From Diploptera punctata (lineage: Eukaryota; Arthropoda; Insecta; Blattodea; Blaberidae): a stretch of DNA of 64,000 bases. Of this stretch, positions 45,201-58,400 are shown in pieces. Under the pieces are notes generated by a model. That model saw nothing but the letters and a program-made list of their open reading frames with translations, searched no databases and was not told where the DNA came from. The translations under genes were made by a program, and so were the position numbers. The stretch spans positions 2,500,501-2,564,500 of the forward strand of contig JASPKZ010001598.1 of NCBI GenBank assembly GCA_030220185.1, in the 5' to 3' direction. Numbering within the stretch: position 1 is the stretch's first letter; the number at the start of each line of letters is the position of its first letter.

Positions 45201-48200
45201 ATAAAAGGCAACAACGAGCCTGCCACAAAAGCAAGAAATGGACGGATCCTGTGATATCCCACAGTTAAATTAGAATTAAGAAATTTGTTAAAAGTTTAAT
45301 TTGTCGGCACTTCTCCAAAATAAGAGGATGGATAGGACGGTCCTGTGACATCCCACAGTATATAAAATAAAAGGCAACAACGAGCCTGCCATAAAAGCTA
45401 GAAATGGACGGATCCTGTGATATCCCACAGTTAAATTAGAAATAGGAAATTTGTTAAAAGATTAATTTGTCGGCATTTCTCCAAAATAAGAGGATGGATA
45501 GTACGGTCCTGTGACATCCCACAGTATATAAAATAAAAGGCAACAACGAGCCTGCCATAAAAGCAATAAATGGACGAATCCTGTGATATCCCACAGTTAA
45601 ATTAGAATTAAGAAATTTGTTAAAAGATTAATTTGTCGGCACTTCTCCAAAATTAGAGGATGGGTAGGACGGTCCTGTGATATCCCACAGTATATAAAAT
45701 AAAACGCAACAACGAGCCTGCAATAAAAACTAAAAATGGACGGATCCTGTGATATCCCACAGTTAAATTAGAAATAGGAAATTTGTTAAAAGATTAATTT
45801 GTCGGCACTTCTCCAAAATAAGAGGATGGATAGTACGGTCCTGTGACATCCCACAGTATATAAAATAAAAGGCAACAACGAGCCTGCCATAAAAGCTAGA
45901 AATGGACGAATCCTGTGATATCCCACAGTTAAATTAGAATTAAGAAATTTGTTAAAAGATTAATTTATCGGCACTTCTCCAAAATAAGAGGATGGGTAGG
46001 ACGGTCCTGTGATATCCCACAGTATATAAAATAAAACGCAACAACGAGCCTGCAATAAAAGCTAAAAATGGACGGATCCTGTGATATCCCGCAGTTAAAT
46101 TAGAATTAAGAAATTTGTTAAAAGATTAATTTGTCGGCACTTCTCCAAAATAGAAGGACGGATAGGACGGTCCTGTGATATCCCACAGTATATAAAATAA
46201 AAGGCATCAACGAACCTGCAATAAAAGCTAAAAATGGACGGATCCAGTGATATCCCACCGTTAAATTAGAATTAAGAAGTTTGTTAAAAGATTAATTTGT
46301 CGGCACTTCTCCAAAATAAGAGGATGGATAGAACGGTCCTGTGATATCATACAGTATATAAAACAAAAGGCAACAACGAGCCTGTCATAAAAGCTAGAAA
46401 TGGACGGAAGGATCCTGTGATATCCCACAGTTAAATTAGAATTAAGAAATTTGTTAAAAGATTAATTTGTCGGCACTTCTCCAAAATAAGAGGATGGATA
46501 GGACCTCCTGTGATATCCCACAGTATATAAAATAAAAGGCAACAACGAGCCTGCAATAAAAGCTAGAAATGGACGGATCCTGTGATATCCCACAGTTAAA
46601 TTAGAATTAAGAAATTTGTTAAAAGATTAATTTGTCGGCACTTCTCCAAAATAAGAGGATGGATAGGACGGTCCTGTGATATCCCACAGTATATAAAATA
46701 AAAGGCAACAACGAGCCTGCAATAAAAGCTAGAAATGGACGGATCCTGTGATATCCCACAGTTACATTAGAATTAAGAAATTTGTTAAAAGATTAATTTG
46801 TCGGCACTTCTCCAAAATAAGAGGATGGATAGGACGGTCCTGGGATATTCCACAATATATAAAATAAAAGGCAACAACGAGACTGCCATGAAAGATAGAA
46901 ATGGACGGATCCTATGATATCCCACAGTTAAATTAGAATTAAGAAATTTGTTAAAAGATTAATTTGTCGGCACTTCTCCAAAATAAGAGGATGGATAGGA
47001 CGGTCCTGTGATATCCCACAGTATATGAAATAAAAGGCAACAACGAGATCCTGTGATATCCCACACTTAAATTAGAATTATGAAATTTGTTAAAAGATTA
47101 ATTTGTCGGCACTTCTCCAAAATAAGAGGATGGATAGGACGGTCCTGTGACATCCCACAGTATATAAAATAAAAGGCAACAACGAGCCTGCCATAAAAGC
47201 TAGAAATGGACGGATCCTGTGATATACCACAGTTAAATTAGAAATAGGAAATTTGTTAAAAGATTAATTTGTCGGCATTTCTCCAAAATAAGAGGATGGA
47301 TAGTACGGTCCTGTGACATCCCACAGTATATAAAATAAAAGGCAACAACGAGCCTGCCATAAAAGCAATAAATGGACGAATCCTGTGATATCCCACAGTT
47401 AAATTAGAATTAAGAAATTTGTTAAAAGATTAATTTGTCGGCACTTCTCCAAAATTAGAGGATGGGTAGGACGGTCCTGTGATATGCCACAGTATATAAA
47501 ATAAAACGCAACAACGAGCCTGCAATAAAAGCTAAAAATGGACGGATCCTGTGATATCCCACAGTTAAATTAGAAATAGGAAATTTGTTAAAAGATTAAT
47601 TTGTCGGCACTTCTCCAAAATAAGAGGATGGATAGTACGGTCCTGTGACATCCCACAGTATATAAAATAAAAGGCAACAACGAGCCTGCCATAAAAGCTA
47701 GAAATGGACGAATCCTGTGATATCCCACAGTTAAATTAGAATTAAGAAATTTGTTAAAAGATTAATTTATCGGCACTTCTCCAAAATAAGAGGATGGGTA
47801 GGACGGTCCTGTGATATCCCACAGTATATAAAATAAAACGCAACAACGAGCCTGCAATAAAAGCTAAAAATGGACGGATCCTGTGATATCCCGCAGTTAA
47901 ATTAGAATTAAGAAATTTGTTAAAAGATTAATTTGTCGGCACTTCTCCAAAATAAAAGGACGGATAGGACGGTCCTGTGATATCCCACAGTATATAAAAT
48001 AAAAGGCGTCAACGAACCTGCAATAAAAGCTAAAAATGGACGGATCCAGTGATATCCCACAGTTAAATTAGAATTAAGAAGTTTGTTAAAAGATTAATTT
48101 GTCGGCACTTCTCCAAAATAAGAGGATGGATAGAACGGTCCTGTGATATCATACAGTATATAAAATAAAAGGCAACAACGAGCCTGTCATAAAAGCTAGA

Positions 48201-51200
48201 AATGGACGGAAGGATCCTGTGATATCCCACAGTTAAATTAGAATTAAGAAATTTGTTGAAAGATTAATTTGTCGGCAGGTCTCCAAAATAAGAGGATGGA
48301 TAGGACCTCCTGTGATATCCCACAGTATATAAAATAAAAGGCAACAACGAGCCTGAAATAAAAGCTAGAAATGGACGGATCCTGTGATATCCCACAGTTA
48401 AATTAGAATTAAGAAATTTGTTAAAAGATTAATTTGTCGGCACTTCTCCAAAATAAGAGGATGGATAGGACGGTCCTGTGATATCCCACAGTATATAAAA
48501 TAAAAGGCAACAACGAGCCTGCAATAAAAGCTAGAAATGGACGGATCCTGTGATATCCCACAGTTAAATTAGAATTAAGAAATTTGTTAAAAGATTAATT
48601 TGTCGGCACTTCTCCAAAATAAGAGGATGGATAGGACGATCCTGTGATATCCCACAGTATATAAAATAAAAGGCAACAACCAGCCTGCAATAAAAGCTAG
48701 AAATGGACGGATCCTGTGATATCCCACAGTTAAATTAGAATTAAGAAATTTGTTAAAAGATTAATTTGTCGGCACTTCTCCAAAATAAGAGGATGGATAG
48801 GACGGTCCTGTGATATCCCACAGTATATAAGATAAAAGGCAACAACGAGCCTGCAATAAAAGCTAAAAATGGACGGATCCTGTGATATCCCACAGTTAAA
48901 ATAGAATTAAGAAATTTGTTAAAAGATTAATCTGTCGGCACTTCTTCAAAATAAGAGGATGGATACGACGGTCCTGTGATATCCCACAGTAAATAAAATA
49001 AAAGGCAACAACGAACCTGCAATAAAAGCTAAAAATGGACGGATCCAGTGATATCCCACAGTTAATTAGAATTAAGAAATTTGTTAAAAGATTAATTTGT
49101 CGGCACTTCTCCAAAATAAGAGGATGGATAGGACCTCCTGTGATATCCCACAGTATATAAAATAAAAGGCAACAACGAGCCGGCAGTAAAAGCTAGAAAT
49201 GGACGGATCCTGTGATATCCCACAGTTAAATTTGAATTAAGAAATTTGTTAAAAGATTAATTTGTCGGCACTTCTCCAAAATAAGAGGATGGATAGGACG
49301 GTCCTGTGATATCCCACAGTATATAAAATAAAAGGCAACAACGAGCCTGCCATAAAAGCTAGAAATGGATGGACGGATCCTGTGATATCCCACAGTTAAA
49401 TTAGAATTAAGAAATTTGTTAAAAGATTAATTTGTTGGCACTTCTCCAAAATAAGAGGATGGATAGGACGGTCCTGTGATATCCCACAGTATATAAAATA
49501 AAAGGCAACAACGAGCCTGCCATAAAAGCTAGAAATGGACGGATCCTGTGATATCCTACAGTAAAATTAGAATTAAGACATTTGTTAAAAGATTAATTTG
49601 TCGGCAGATCTCCAAAATTAGAGGATGGATAGGACCTCCTGTGATATCCCACAGTATATAAAATAAAAGGCAACAACGAGCCGGCAATAAAAGCTAGAAA
49701 TGGACGGATCCTGTGATATCCCACAGTTAAATTAGAATTAAGAAATTTGTTAAAAGATTAATTTGTCGGCACTTCTGCAAAATAAGAGGATGGATAGGAC
49801 CTCCTGTGATATCCCACAATATATAAAATTAAAGGCAACAACGAGCCTGCAATAAAAGCTAGAAATGGACGGATCCTGTGATATCCCACAGTTAAAATAG
49901 AATTAAGAAATTTGTTAAAAGATTAATTTGTCGGCACTTCTCCAAAATAAGAGGATGGATAGGACGGCCCTGTGATATCCCACAGTATATAAAATAAAAG
50001 GCAACAACGAGCCTGCCATAAAAGCTAGAAATGGACGGATCCTGTGATATCCCACAGTTAAATTAGAATTAAGAAATTTGTAGAAGATTAATTTGTCGGC
50101 ACTTCTCCAAAATAAGAGGATGGATAGGACGGCCCTGTGATATCCCACAGTATATAAAATAAAAGGCAACAACGAGCCTGCAATAAAAGCTAGAAATGGA
50201 CGGATCCTGTGTTATCCCCCAGTTAAATTAGAATTAAGAAATTTGTTAAAGGATTAATTTGTCGGCACTTCTCCAAAATAAGAGGATGGATAGGACGGTC
50301 CTGTGATATCCCACAGTATATAAAATAAAAAGCAACAATGAGCCTGCAAAAAAAACTAGAAATGGACGGATCCTGTGATATCCCACAGTTAAATTAGAAT
50401 TAAGAAATTTGTTAAAAGATTAATTTGTCGGTACTTCTCCAAAATAAGAGGATGGATAGGACGGTCCTGTGTTATCCCACAGTATATAAAATAAAAGGCA
50501 ACAACGAGCCTGCAATAAAAGCTAGAAATGGACGGATCCTGTGATACCCCACAGTTAAATTAGAATTAAGAAATTTGTTAAAAGATTAATTTGTCGGCAC
50601 TTCTCCAAAATAAGAGGATGGATAGGACGGTCCTGTGATATCCCACAGTATATAAAATAAAAGGCAACAACGAGCCCTCAATAAAAGCTAGAAATGGACG
50701 GATCCTGTGATATCCCACAGTTAAATTAGAATTAAGCAATTTGTTAAAAGATTAATTTGTCGGCACTTCTCCAAAATAAGAGGATGGATAGGACCTCCTG
50801 TGATATCCCACAGTATATAAAATAAAACGCAACAACGAGCCTGCAATAAAAGCTAAAAATGGACGGATCCTGTGATATCCCACAGTTAAATTAGAATTAA
50901 GAAATTTGTTAAAAGATTAATTTGTCGGCACTTCTCCAAAATAAGAGGATGGATAGGACCTCCTGTGATATCCCACAGTATATAAAATAAAAGGCAACAA
51001 CGAGCCTGCAATAAAAGCTAAAAATGGACGGATCCTGTGATATCCCACAGTTAAATTAGAATTAAGAAATTCGTTAAAAGATTAATTTGTCGGCACTTCT
51101 CCAAAATAAGAGGATGGATAGGACGGTCCTGTGATATCCCACAGTATATAAAATAAAAGGCAACAACGAGCCTGCCATAAAAGCTAGAAATGGACGGAAG

Positions 51201-51730
51201 GATCCTGTGATATCCCACAGTTAAATTAGAATTAAGAAATTCGTTAAAATATTAATTTGTCGGCACTTCTCCAAAATAAGAGGATGGATAGGACCTCCTG
51301 TGATATCCCACAGTATATAAAATAAAAGGCAACAACGAGCCTGCAATAAAAGCTAGAAATGGACGGATCCTGTGATATCCCACAGTTAAATTAGAATTAA
51401 GAAATTTGTTAAAAGATTAATTTGTCGGCACTTCTCCAAAATAAGAGGATGGATAGGACCGTCCTGTGATATCCCACAGCATATAAAATAAAAGCCAACA
51501 ACGAGCCTGCCATAAAAGCTAGAAATGGACGGATCCTGTGATATCTCACAGTTTAAATAGAATTAAGAAATTTATTAAAAGCTTAATTTTTCAGCAGTTC
51601 TCCAAAATAAGAGGATGGATAGGACGGCCTTGCGATATCCCACAGTATATAAAATAAAAGGTAACAATGAGCCTGCCATAAAAGCTAGAAATTGACGGAT
51701 CCTGTGATATCCCACAGTTAAAATGGAATT
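42285..51730 (+). repeat. Satellite array A2 (166-bp units, about 57 copies)
   Basis: Same alpha/beta unit as array A1 and same orientation. Variants frequent here and rarer elsewhere include GTGACATCCC in the beta motif, TTAGAAATAGG in alpha, GATAGTACGG, and CACAAAAGCAAG for CATAAAAGCTAG. Several units lack 27 bp of beta (ACGAGATCCTGTG at 42,941, 45,075 and 47,043). No gene. Confidence 0.97.
42640..48300 (+). repeat. Three tandem copies of a block of about 2 kb within array A2
   Basis: Private variants recur in the same order. GAGACTGCCATGAAAGATAG is at 42,777, 44,911 and 46,879. The truncated unit ACGAGATCCTGTG is at 42,941, 45,075 and 47,043. Both give spacings of 2,134 and 1,968 bp, which differ by exactly one 166-bp unit. 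Further on, CGGCATTTCTCC (45,471 and 47,273) and ACGGATCCAGTG (46,238 and 48,040) are 1,802 bp apart, one unit less again. Confidence 0.92.
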
Positions 51731-52517
51731 AAGAAAATTGTTCAAAGTGTGATTTGTCGGCGACCTCGGAATAATTAGTATATAATATAAACTGGCTACA
51801 AAATCTTTCAAAGTATAATTTGCCGTTCCCTGCCATAAAAACAGTAATAGACTCCAAAAATTACAAAACAGAATAATATAAAATCCCACTATAACGAACA
51901 GGACGGTCCTGTGATATCCCACATTTAAAATAGAATTTAAAAAGAAGTATAAAAATGTTTAATTAGTCTGCCATATAGAAACATAAGTGGAAGCCGACTC
52001 CAAAAATTAATCGGTATATAAAATAAAAGGAACGGGACTGATCCTGTGAAATCCCACAGTCAAAATGAAATTGAGAAAATTGTTCAACGTTTAATTTGAC
52101 GGCTACCTCGCAATAAATGGTATATAATAAAAGTTTAATAAGTAGTTCCCTGCCATAAAAGCTGGAGTAGACTCCAAAAACTACAAAACAGAAATAATTT
52201 ATATAAACCGGCTATAATGAACGGGACTGATCCTGCGAAATCTGACAGTTAAAATGGAAATAAGAAAACTGTTCAAAATTTAATTTGTCGGCGACCTCGC
52301 AATAAATGGTATATAATATAAACTGGCTACAAAATTTTTCAAGTTTTAAATTGTAGTTCTCTGCCATAAAAGCTAGAATAGACTGCAAAAATTACAAAAC
52401 AGAAATAAAATCCGGCTATAATAAATAGGACCGTCTTGTGATATCCCACAGTTAAAATGGAATTATCAAATTTGTTAAAAGTTTAATTTGTCGGCACTTC
52501 TCCAAAATAAGAGTAGG
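51731..52517 (+). repeat. Degenerate satellite at the right edge of array A2
   Basis: Diverged units with a period of about 211 bp (CTGCCATAAAAGCTGGAGTAG near 52,152; CTGCCATAAAAGCTAGAATAG near 52,362). About 345 bp here (51,730-52,075) has no counterpart at the edge of A1. An embedded M-like start (CCGACTCCAAAAATTAATCG near 51,986) is followed by satellite instead of M. Confidence 0.85.
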
Positions 52518-53002
52518 CCGACTCCAAAAATTAATCGGTATATAATATAAACAGGCAACAACTAGCCGGAATGACACGAACGGACTATGAAGAAATATTT
52601 ATAATTTTTTTACGGGATTCCAATAGGCTCAAAAATTCGTTGAAAAAAGTTTGTGTGAAATTCTGTGGCAAAAAATTGAAGCGTATGAATATTTTATAAA
52701 TACAAGCTCTTTAAGAGATTCAATAAGCAGATGATTACTAAAAATTAACTACGTCTTATTACTCATGATTTACCAATAACTCTTATAGTAAATATTGACG
52801 AATGCTCTGCCATCTATGTCGGAGAGTTTCAATAAAGACGAGCAGAAATTTATACGTTTTAAAATTGATTGATTTCTCAGCGGTCCGGAACATTTAAATA
52901 ATTAGCATGGGAAATAGCGATAACGCTTTTTTCCTCTAACTTTTAGCATTGATATCATTTATTTCATACTAAGATGAGTTTTATATGTTTACGTTACTAA
53001 AT
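52518..53002. repeat. Module M, copy 5
   Basis: Right edge of array A2, matching copy 2 closely; followed by the R tail. Confidence 0.9.
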
Positions 53003-53296
53003 TGAGTTTGGAAACAATCACGAACTCTTTGCCAATTGACATAAGAACTAAAATGTAGTGTTTGGCGTCTCAATTTAACACACGAAGCAATGAAAATTCT
53101 TAACTACCTTTTATTATATACCATTCCGAACTTCTTGACTGGTTGTGTTATGTTTGAACGCAATTGCCGAATTAGTTAATATAATATTTTATATTATTAC
53201 CTGTCAATATTTACTGATTTTCAGGAGTATTGTATTATTATAATTACTGTTAAATATTTATTTGCAAGTAAATAATTAACTTAATATTGTAATTGT
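53003..53296. repeat. R tail, copy 2
   Basis: Homologous to 12,305-12,603. No gene seen. Confidence 0.8.
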
Positions 53297-53560
53297 GTCG
53301 GCCGCGGGATGCAGGTTCAGACCCGGCGGGTCGATGGCTATTTAGGATGCAAAAATTCAAGACACATTCCTTCGGAAGGGACTTTAAGCCGTGGGTCCCT
53401 ACGTCGAAGATTTTCAGGCTCCTAAATGAACCGCAATCTGAATCTTAGAGGCATCTGTGCAAAATTTGGCGCCCGTTTCCACCCAACCCACTAGGTGCCT
53501 CATTGAGGCGATATGCCGACCGCACTTCGTTCGCTGACATCTTTTTTTTTTATTTTGAGA
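53297..53560 (+). repeat. SINE-like element (R copy 2)
   Basis: Matches 12,604-12,850. It keeps AAATTTGGCGCCCG, but lacks about 30 bp after GTCGGCCGCGG (the TTTCTTGCCTCTAATTCCG part). The deletions differ between the copies. Confidence 0.5.
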
Positions 53561-53739
53561 ATTTTCCTCATCATTGAGGGTGTACTCCAACCAATATTAG
53601 TAATTAACATGATTTTAAAAAAATATATAAATAACTACAGACTTATAGACTATCAGTTTGTAACAAACATTCACAAATTTCCCTTAATTAAAGTTCTCTT
53701 TCATTCTATGTCCATTGTGTTTTCATCTGTTACACCATT

Positions 53740-54580
53740 TTTTCCTCATTGAATTATGAATGTTATTCTTCCAGGTTGTTTTTGGTCTTCTTCTTCTACT
53801 CCTTCTTTGAATTTCCTACGTATAGACAACCCTTGGTTGTCTTCCATCCTGCACTCTTCTTACGTGTCCATATCAATTTAGCCTTCTGTGTTCAATCTCA
53901 TCCATTATATATCTCTCTGCATTCATCCATTATATAATTTCTGTATTCCCTATTTCTTTTCCAGTCCAGATTTTCTGGCAGCTCTTCATCATCCATTTCA
54001 ACTGAAGTTATTCTGTTGACATGTTGTTGTGTCAATCTCCAAACCTCCAATCCATATAACATTATGCTTTCTAGTATGGACTTATGAATTAGTTGTTCTA
54101 TTCTGTTACAGATGTTTTACTCGACAGTATAGAATTTTACATTCTTATCGGTTTTCGTCCATTACTAATCTTTTTTGCTATTTCTTTACTTGATGTTCCA
54201 TCTTTCTCTCTAATTGATTTCAAATAACAGAATCTATCGCTATTCTTTATCTTTACCCAGTCAATATTATATATTTCATCTGGGTCATCTGTTAAATACT
54301 CTGTTTTGTTGATTTTGAATCCCCATTTCTGATATGTTGTTGACAACTGATTACACATATAATTTGCATCTTCTCCATCCTGGGTTACAATTATCGGATC
54401 GTCGGCAAAAAGTACGTGATGTAAATTATCTTCTTTCTGTTAATTCTAGTCCCATTTTTGCACACATACGTGACCATTCTACTAAACAAATGACTATATA
54501 TAAATTATTTTAAACAGTGTTGATGACATGGGACATCCTTGTAACAATCTTTTACTGGTTCGTTGACATCTATAGGTAAA
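53740..54580 (-). pseudogene. Non-LTR RT fragment, longer copy (QGCPMS to thumb)
   Basis: Minus-strand pieces in order: LLQGCPMSSTLFKIIYI (near 54,570-54,520), a decayed stretch, HHVLFADDPIIVTQDGED, YMCNQLSTTYQKWGFKINK, RFCYLKSIREKDGTSSKEI, then after a frameshift LYGSEVWRLTQQHVNR. This spans RT motif 4 (QG-PMS--LF), the FADD catalytic box and the YG-E-W thumb motif. Because motif 4 is contiguous with the rest here, the shorter 13-kb copy is the deleted one. Multiple stops make it inactive. Confidence 0.85.
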
Positions 54581-54584
54581 TTAG

Positions 54585-55040
54585 ATTAGTTAAAACAATT
54601 CCCCTCACGGGGAAGTTCGGGGTATATAGTATAATATTGTAATAGCCTCATTATACAAAAATATCCAGATAAAACATTTTATTTCAATTAAATTTTACAT
54701 TTATGTTATATTAATTTCCTGAATTCTTTTATAACGTCTTTATTTACACATTTACTCATAACATATGTATTTGTATACAATTTAATTTATATACTTTTGT
54801 AAGCATCAATCATCACAGATTAGTAATTATGTGTATCTTTTTATATATTTATTTACCGTTTGTAATTGACGTAAAGGCGTTCATCAACCATACCTGACAC
54901 CCCGGCTCAAATTAAGTGAAAATTGCACAGAAAAGTGGGAGCCTTAATCTCCTAGTTCCCTGAGGATCTCCAAAGGTCTATACTGGGATCACTTTTATTA
55001 GATCGATAGTTCATGGATTCATTAATGTCTTTGTCATCTT
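54585..55040. other. AT-rich R sequence, no gene
   Basis: Contains a short hairpin CCCCTCACGGGG near 54,602. Otherwise there is no recognisable feature. Absent from R copy 1 up to about 54,947. Confidence 0.5.
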
Positions 55041-55435
55041 GACGATCCCTGCCATAAAAGCTAGAATAGACCACAAAAATTACAAAACAGGAATATTTTA
55101 GATAAACCGGCTATAATTAAAGGGACTGATCCTGTGAAATCCCATAGTTAAAATGGAATTATGAAAATCGTTCAACGTTTAATTTGTCTGCCGACTGGAA
55201 ATAAGTGGTATGTACTGGCTAAAAAATCTTCAAAGTTTAATATGTCGTTCCCTGACATAAAAGCTAAACTGGACTGATCCTGTGATATCCCACAGTTAAA
55301 ATAGAATTAAGAAAATTGTTAAACATTTCAATTGTCTGCCTCGCGCACCAATAAATGGTATATAATATAAACTGGCAAAACAATTTTACAAAGTTTAATC
55401 TGTCGTTCCATGCCATAAAAGCTAAACTGGACGGA
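55041..55435 (+). repeat. Diverged and B-type satellite units before array A3
   Basis: Diverged units (GACCACAAAAATTAC, ACCGGCTATAATTAAAGG) lead to about two B units (CAAAACAATTTTACAAAG, GCCATAAAAGCTAAACTGG). At about 55,429-55,460 the sequence changes to A within the shared GGACGGATCCTGTGATATCC stretch. Confidence 0.9.
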
Positions 55436-58400
55436 TCCTGTGATATCCCACAGTTAAATTAGAATTAAGAAATTTGTTAAAAGATTAAATTGTCGGCACT
55501 TCTCCAAAATAAGAGGATGGATAGGACGGTCCTGTGATATCCCACAGTATTAAAATAAAAGGCAACAACGAGCCTGCCATAAAAGCAAGAAATGGACGGA
55601 TCCTGTGATATCTCACAGTTAAATTAGAATTAAGAAATTTGTTAAAAGATTAATTTGTCGGCACTTCTCCAAAATAAGAGGATGGATAGGACGGTCCTGT
55701 GATATCCCACAGTATATAAAATAAAAGGCAACAACGACCCTGCCATAAAAGCTAGAAATGGACGGACAGATCCTGTGATATCTCACAGTTAAATTAGAAT
55801 TAAGAAATTTGTTAAAAGATTAATTTGTCGGCACTTCTCCAAAATAAGAGGATGGATAGGACAGTCCTGTGATATCCCACAGTATATAAAATAAAAGGCA
55901 ACAACGAGCCTGCCATAAAAGCTAGAAATGGACGGACGGATCCTGTGATATCTCACAGTTAAATTAGAATTAAGAAATTTGTTAAAAGATTAATTTGTCG
56001 GCACTTCTCCAAAATAAGAGGATGGATAGGACGGACCTGTGATATCCCACAGTATATAAAATAAAAGGCAACAAAAAGCCTGCCATAAAAGCAAGAAATG
56101 GACGGATCCTGTGATATCCCACACTTAAATTAGAATTAAGAAATTTGTTAAAAGATTAATTTGTCGGCAGTTCTCCAAAATAAGAGGATGGACAGGACGA
56201 TCCTGTGATATCCCACAGTATATAAAATAAAAGGCAACAACGAGCCTGCAATAAAAGCTAGAAATGGACGGATCATGTGATATCCCACAGTTAAATTAGA
56301 ATTAAGAAATTTGTTAAAAGTTTAATTTGTCGGCAGGTCTCCAAAATAAGTGAATGGATAGGACGGTCCTGTGATATCCCACAGTATATAAAATAAAAGG
56401 CAACAACGAGCCTGCCATAAAAGCAAGAAATGGACGGATCCTGTGATATCCCACAGTTAAATTAGAATTAAGAAATTTGTTAAAAGTTTAATTTGTCGGC
56501 AGGTCTCCAAAATAAGTGAATGGATAGGACAGTCCTGTGATATCCCACAGTATATAAAATAAAAGGCAACAACGAGCCTGCCATAAAAGCTAGAAATGGA
56601 CGGATGATGTGATATCCCACAGTTAAATTAGAATTAAGAAATTTGTTAAAATATTAATTTGTCGGCAGTTCTCCAAAATAAGAGGATGGATAGGACGGTC
56701 CTGTGATATCCCACAGTATATAAAATAAAGGCAACAACGAGCCTGCCATAAAAGCAAGAAATGGACGGATCCTGTGATATCCCACAGTTAAATTAGAATT
56801 AAGAAATTTGTTAAAAGTTTAATTTTTCGGCAGGTCTCCAAAGTAAGAGGATGGATAAGACGGTCCGGTGATATCCCACAGTATATGAAATAAAAGGCAA
56901 CAACGAGCCTGCCATAAAAGCAAGAAATGGACGGATCCTGTGATATCCCACAGTTAAATTAGAATTAAGAAATTTGTTAAAAGATTAATTTGTCGGCACT
57001 TCTCCAAAATAAGAGGATGGATAGGACGGTCCTGTGATATCCCACAGTAAATAAAATAAGAGGCAACAACGAGCCTGCCATAAAAGCAAGAAATGGACGG
57101 ATCCTGTGATATCTCACAGTTAAATTAGAATTAAGAAATTTGTTAAAAGATTAATTTGTCGGCACTTCTCCAAAATAAGAGGATGGATAGGACGGTCCTG
57201 TGATATCCCACAGTATATAAAATAAAAGGCAACAACGAGCCTGCCATAAAAGCAAGAAATGGACGGATCCTGTGATATCCCACAGTTAAATTAGAATTAA
57301 GAAATTTGTTAAAAGATTAATTTGTCGGCACTTCTCCAAAATAAGAGGATGGATAGGACGGTCCTATGATATCCCACAGTATATAAAATAAAAGGCAACA
57401 ACGAGCCTGCCAAAAAAGCAAGAAATGAACGGATCCTGTGATATCCCACAGTTAAATTAGAATTAAGAAATTTGTTAAAAGTTTAATTTGTCGGCAGGTC
57501 TCCAAAGTAAGAGGATGGATAGTACGGTCCGGTGATATCCCACAGTATATAAAATAAAAGGCAACAACGAGCCTGCCATAAAAGCAAGAAATGGACGGAT
57601 CCTGTGATATCCCACAGTTAAATTAGAATTAAGAAATTTGTTAAAAGATTAATTTGTCGGCACTTCTCCAAAATAAGAGGATGGATAGGACGATCCTGTG
57701 ATATCCCACAGTATATAAAATAAAAGGCAACAACGAGCCTGCAATAAAAGCTAGAAATGGACGGATCCTGTGATATCTCAAGTTAAATTAAAATTAAGAA
57801 ATTTGTTAAAAGATTAATTTGTTGGCACTTCTGCAACATAAGTGGATGGATAGGACGCTCCTGTGATATCCCACAGTATATAAAATAAAAGGCAACAACG
57901 AGCCTGCCATAAAAGCAAGAAATGGACGGATCCTGTGATATCCCACAGTTAAATTAGGATTAAGTAATTTGTTAAAAGTTTAATTTGTCGGCAGGTCTCC
58001 AAAGTAAGAGGATGGATAGGACGGTCCGGTGATATCCCACAGTATATAAAATAAAAGGCAACAACGAGTCTGCCATAAAAGCAAGAAATGGACGGATCCT
58101 GTGATATCCCACAGTTAAATTAGAATTAAGAAATTTGTTAAAAGATTAATTTGTCGGCACCTCTCCAAAATAAGAGGATGGATAGGACGGTCCTGTGATA
58201 TCCCACAGTATATAAAATAAAAGGCAACAACGAGCCTGCCATTAAAGCAAGAAATGGACGGATCCTGTGATATCCCACAGTTAAATTAGGATTAAGTAAT
58301 TTGTTAAAAGTTTAATTTGTCGGCAGGTCTCCAAAGTAAGAGGATGGATAGGACGGTCCTGTGATATCCAACAGTATATAAAATAAAAGGCAACAACGAG

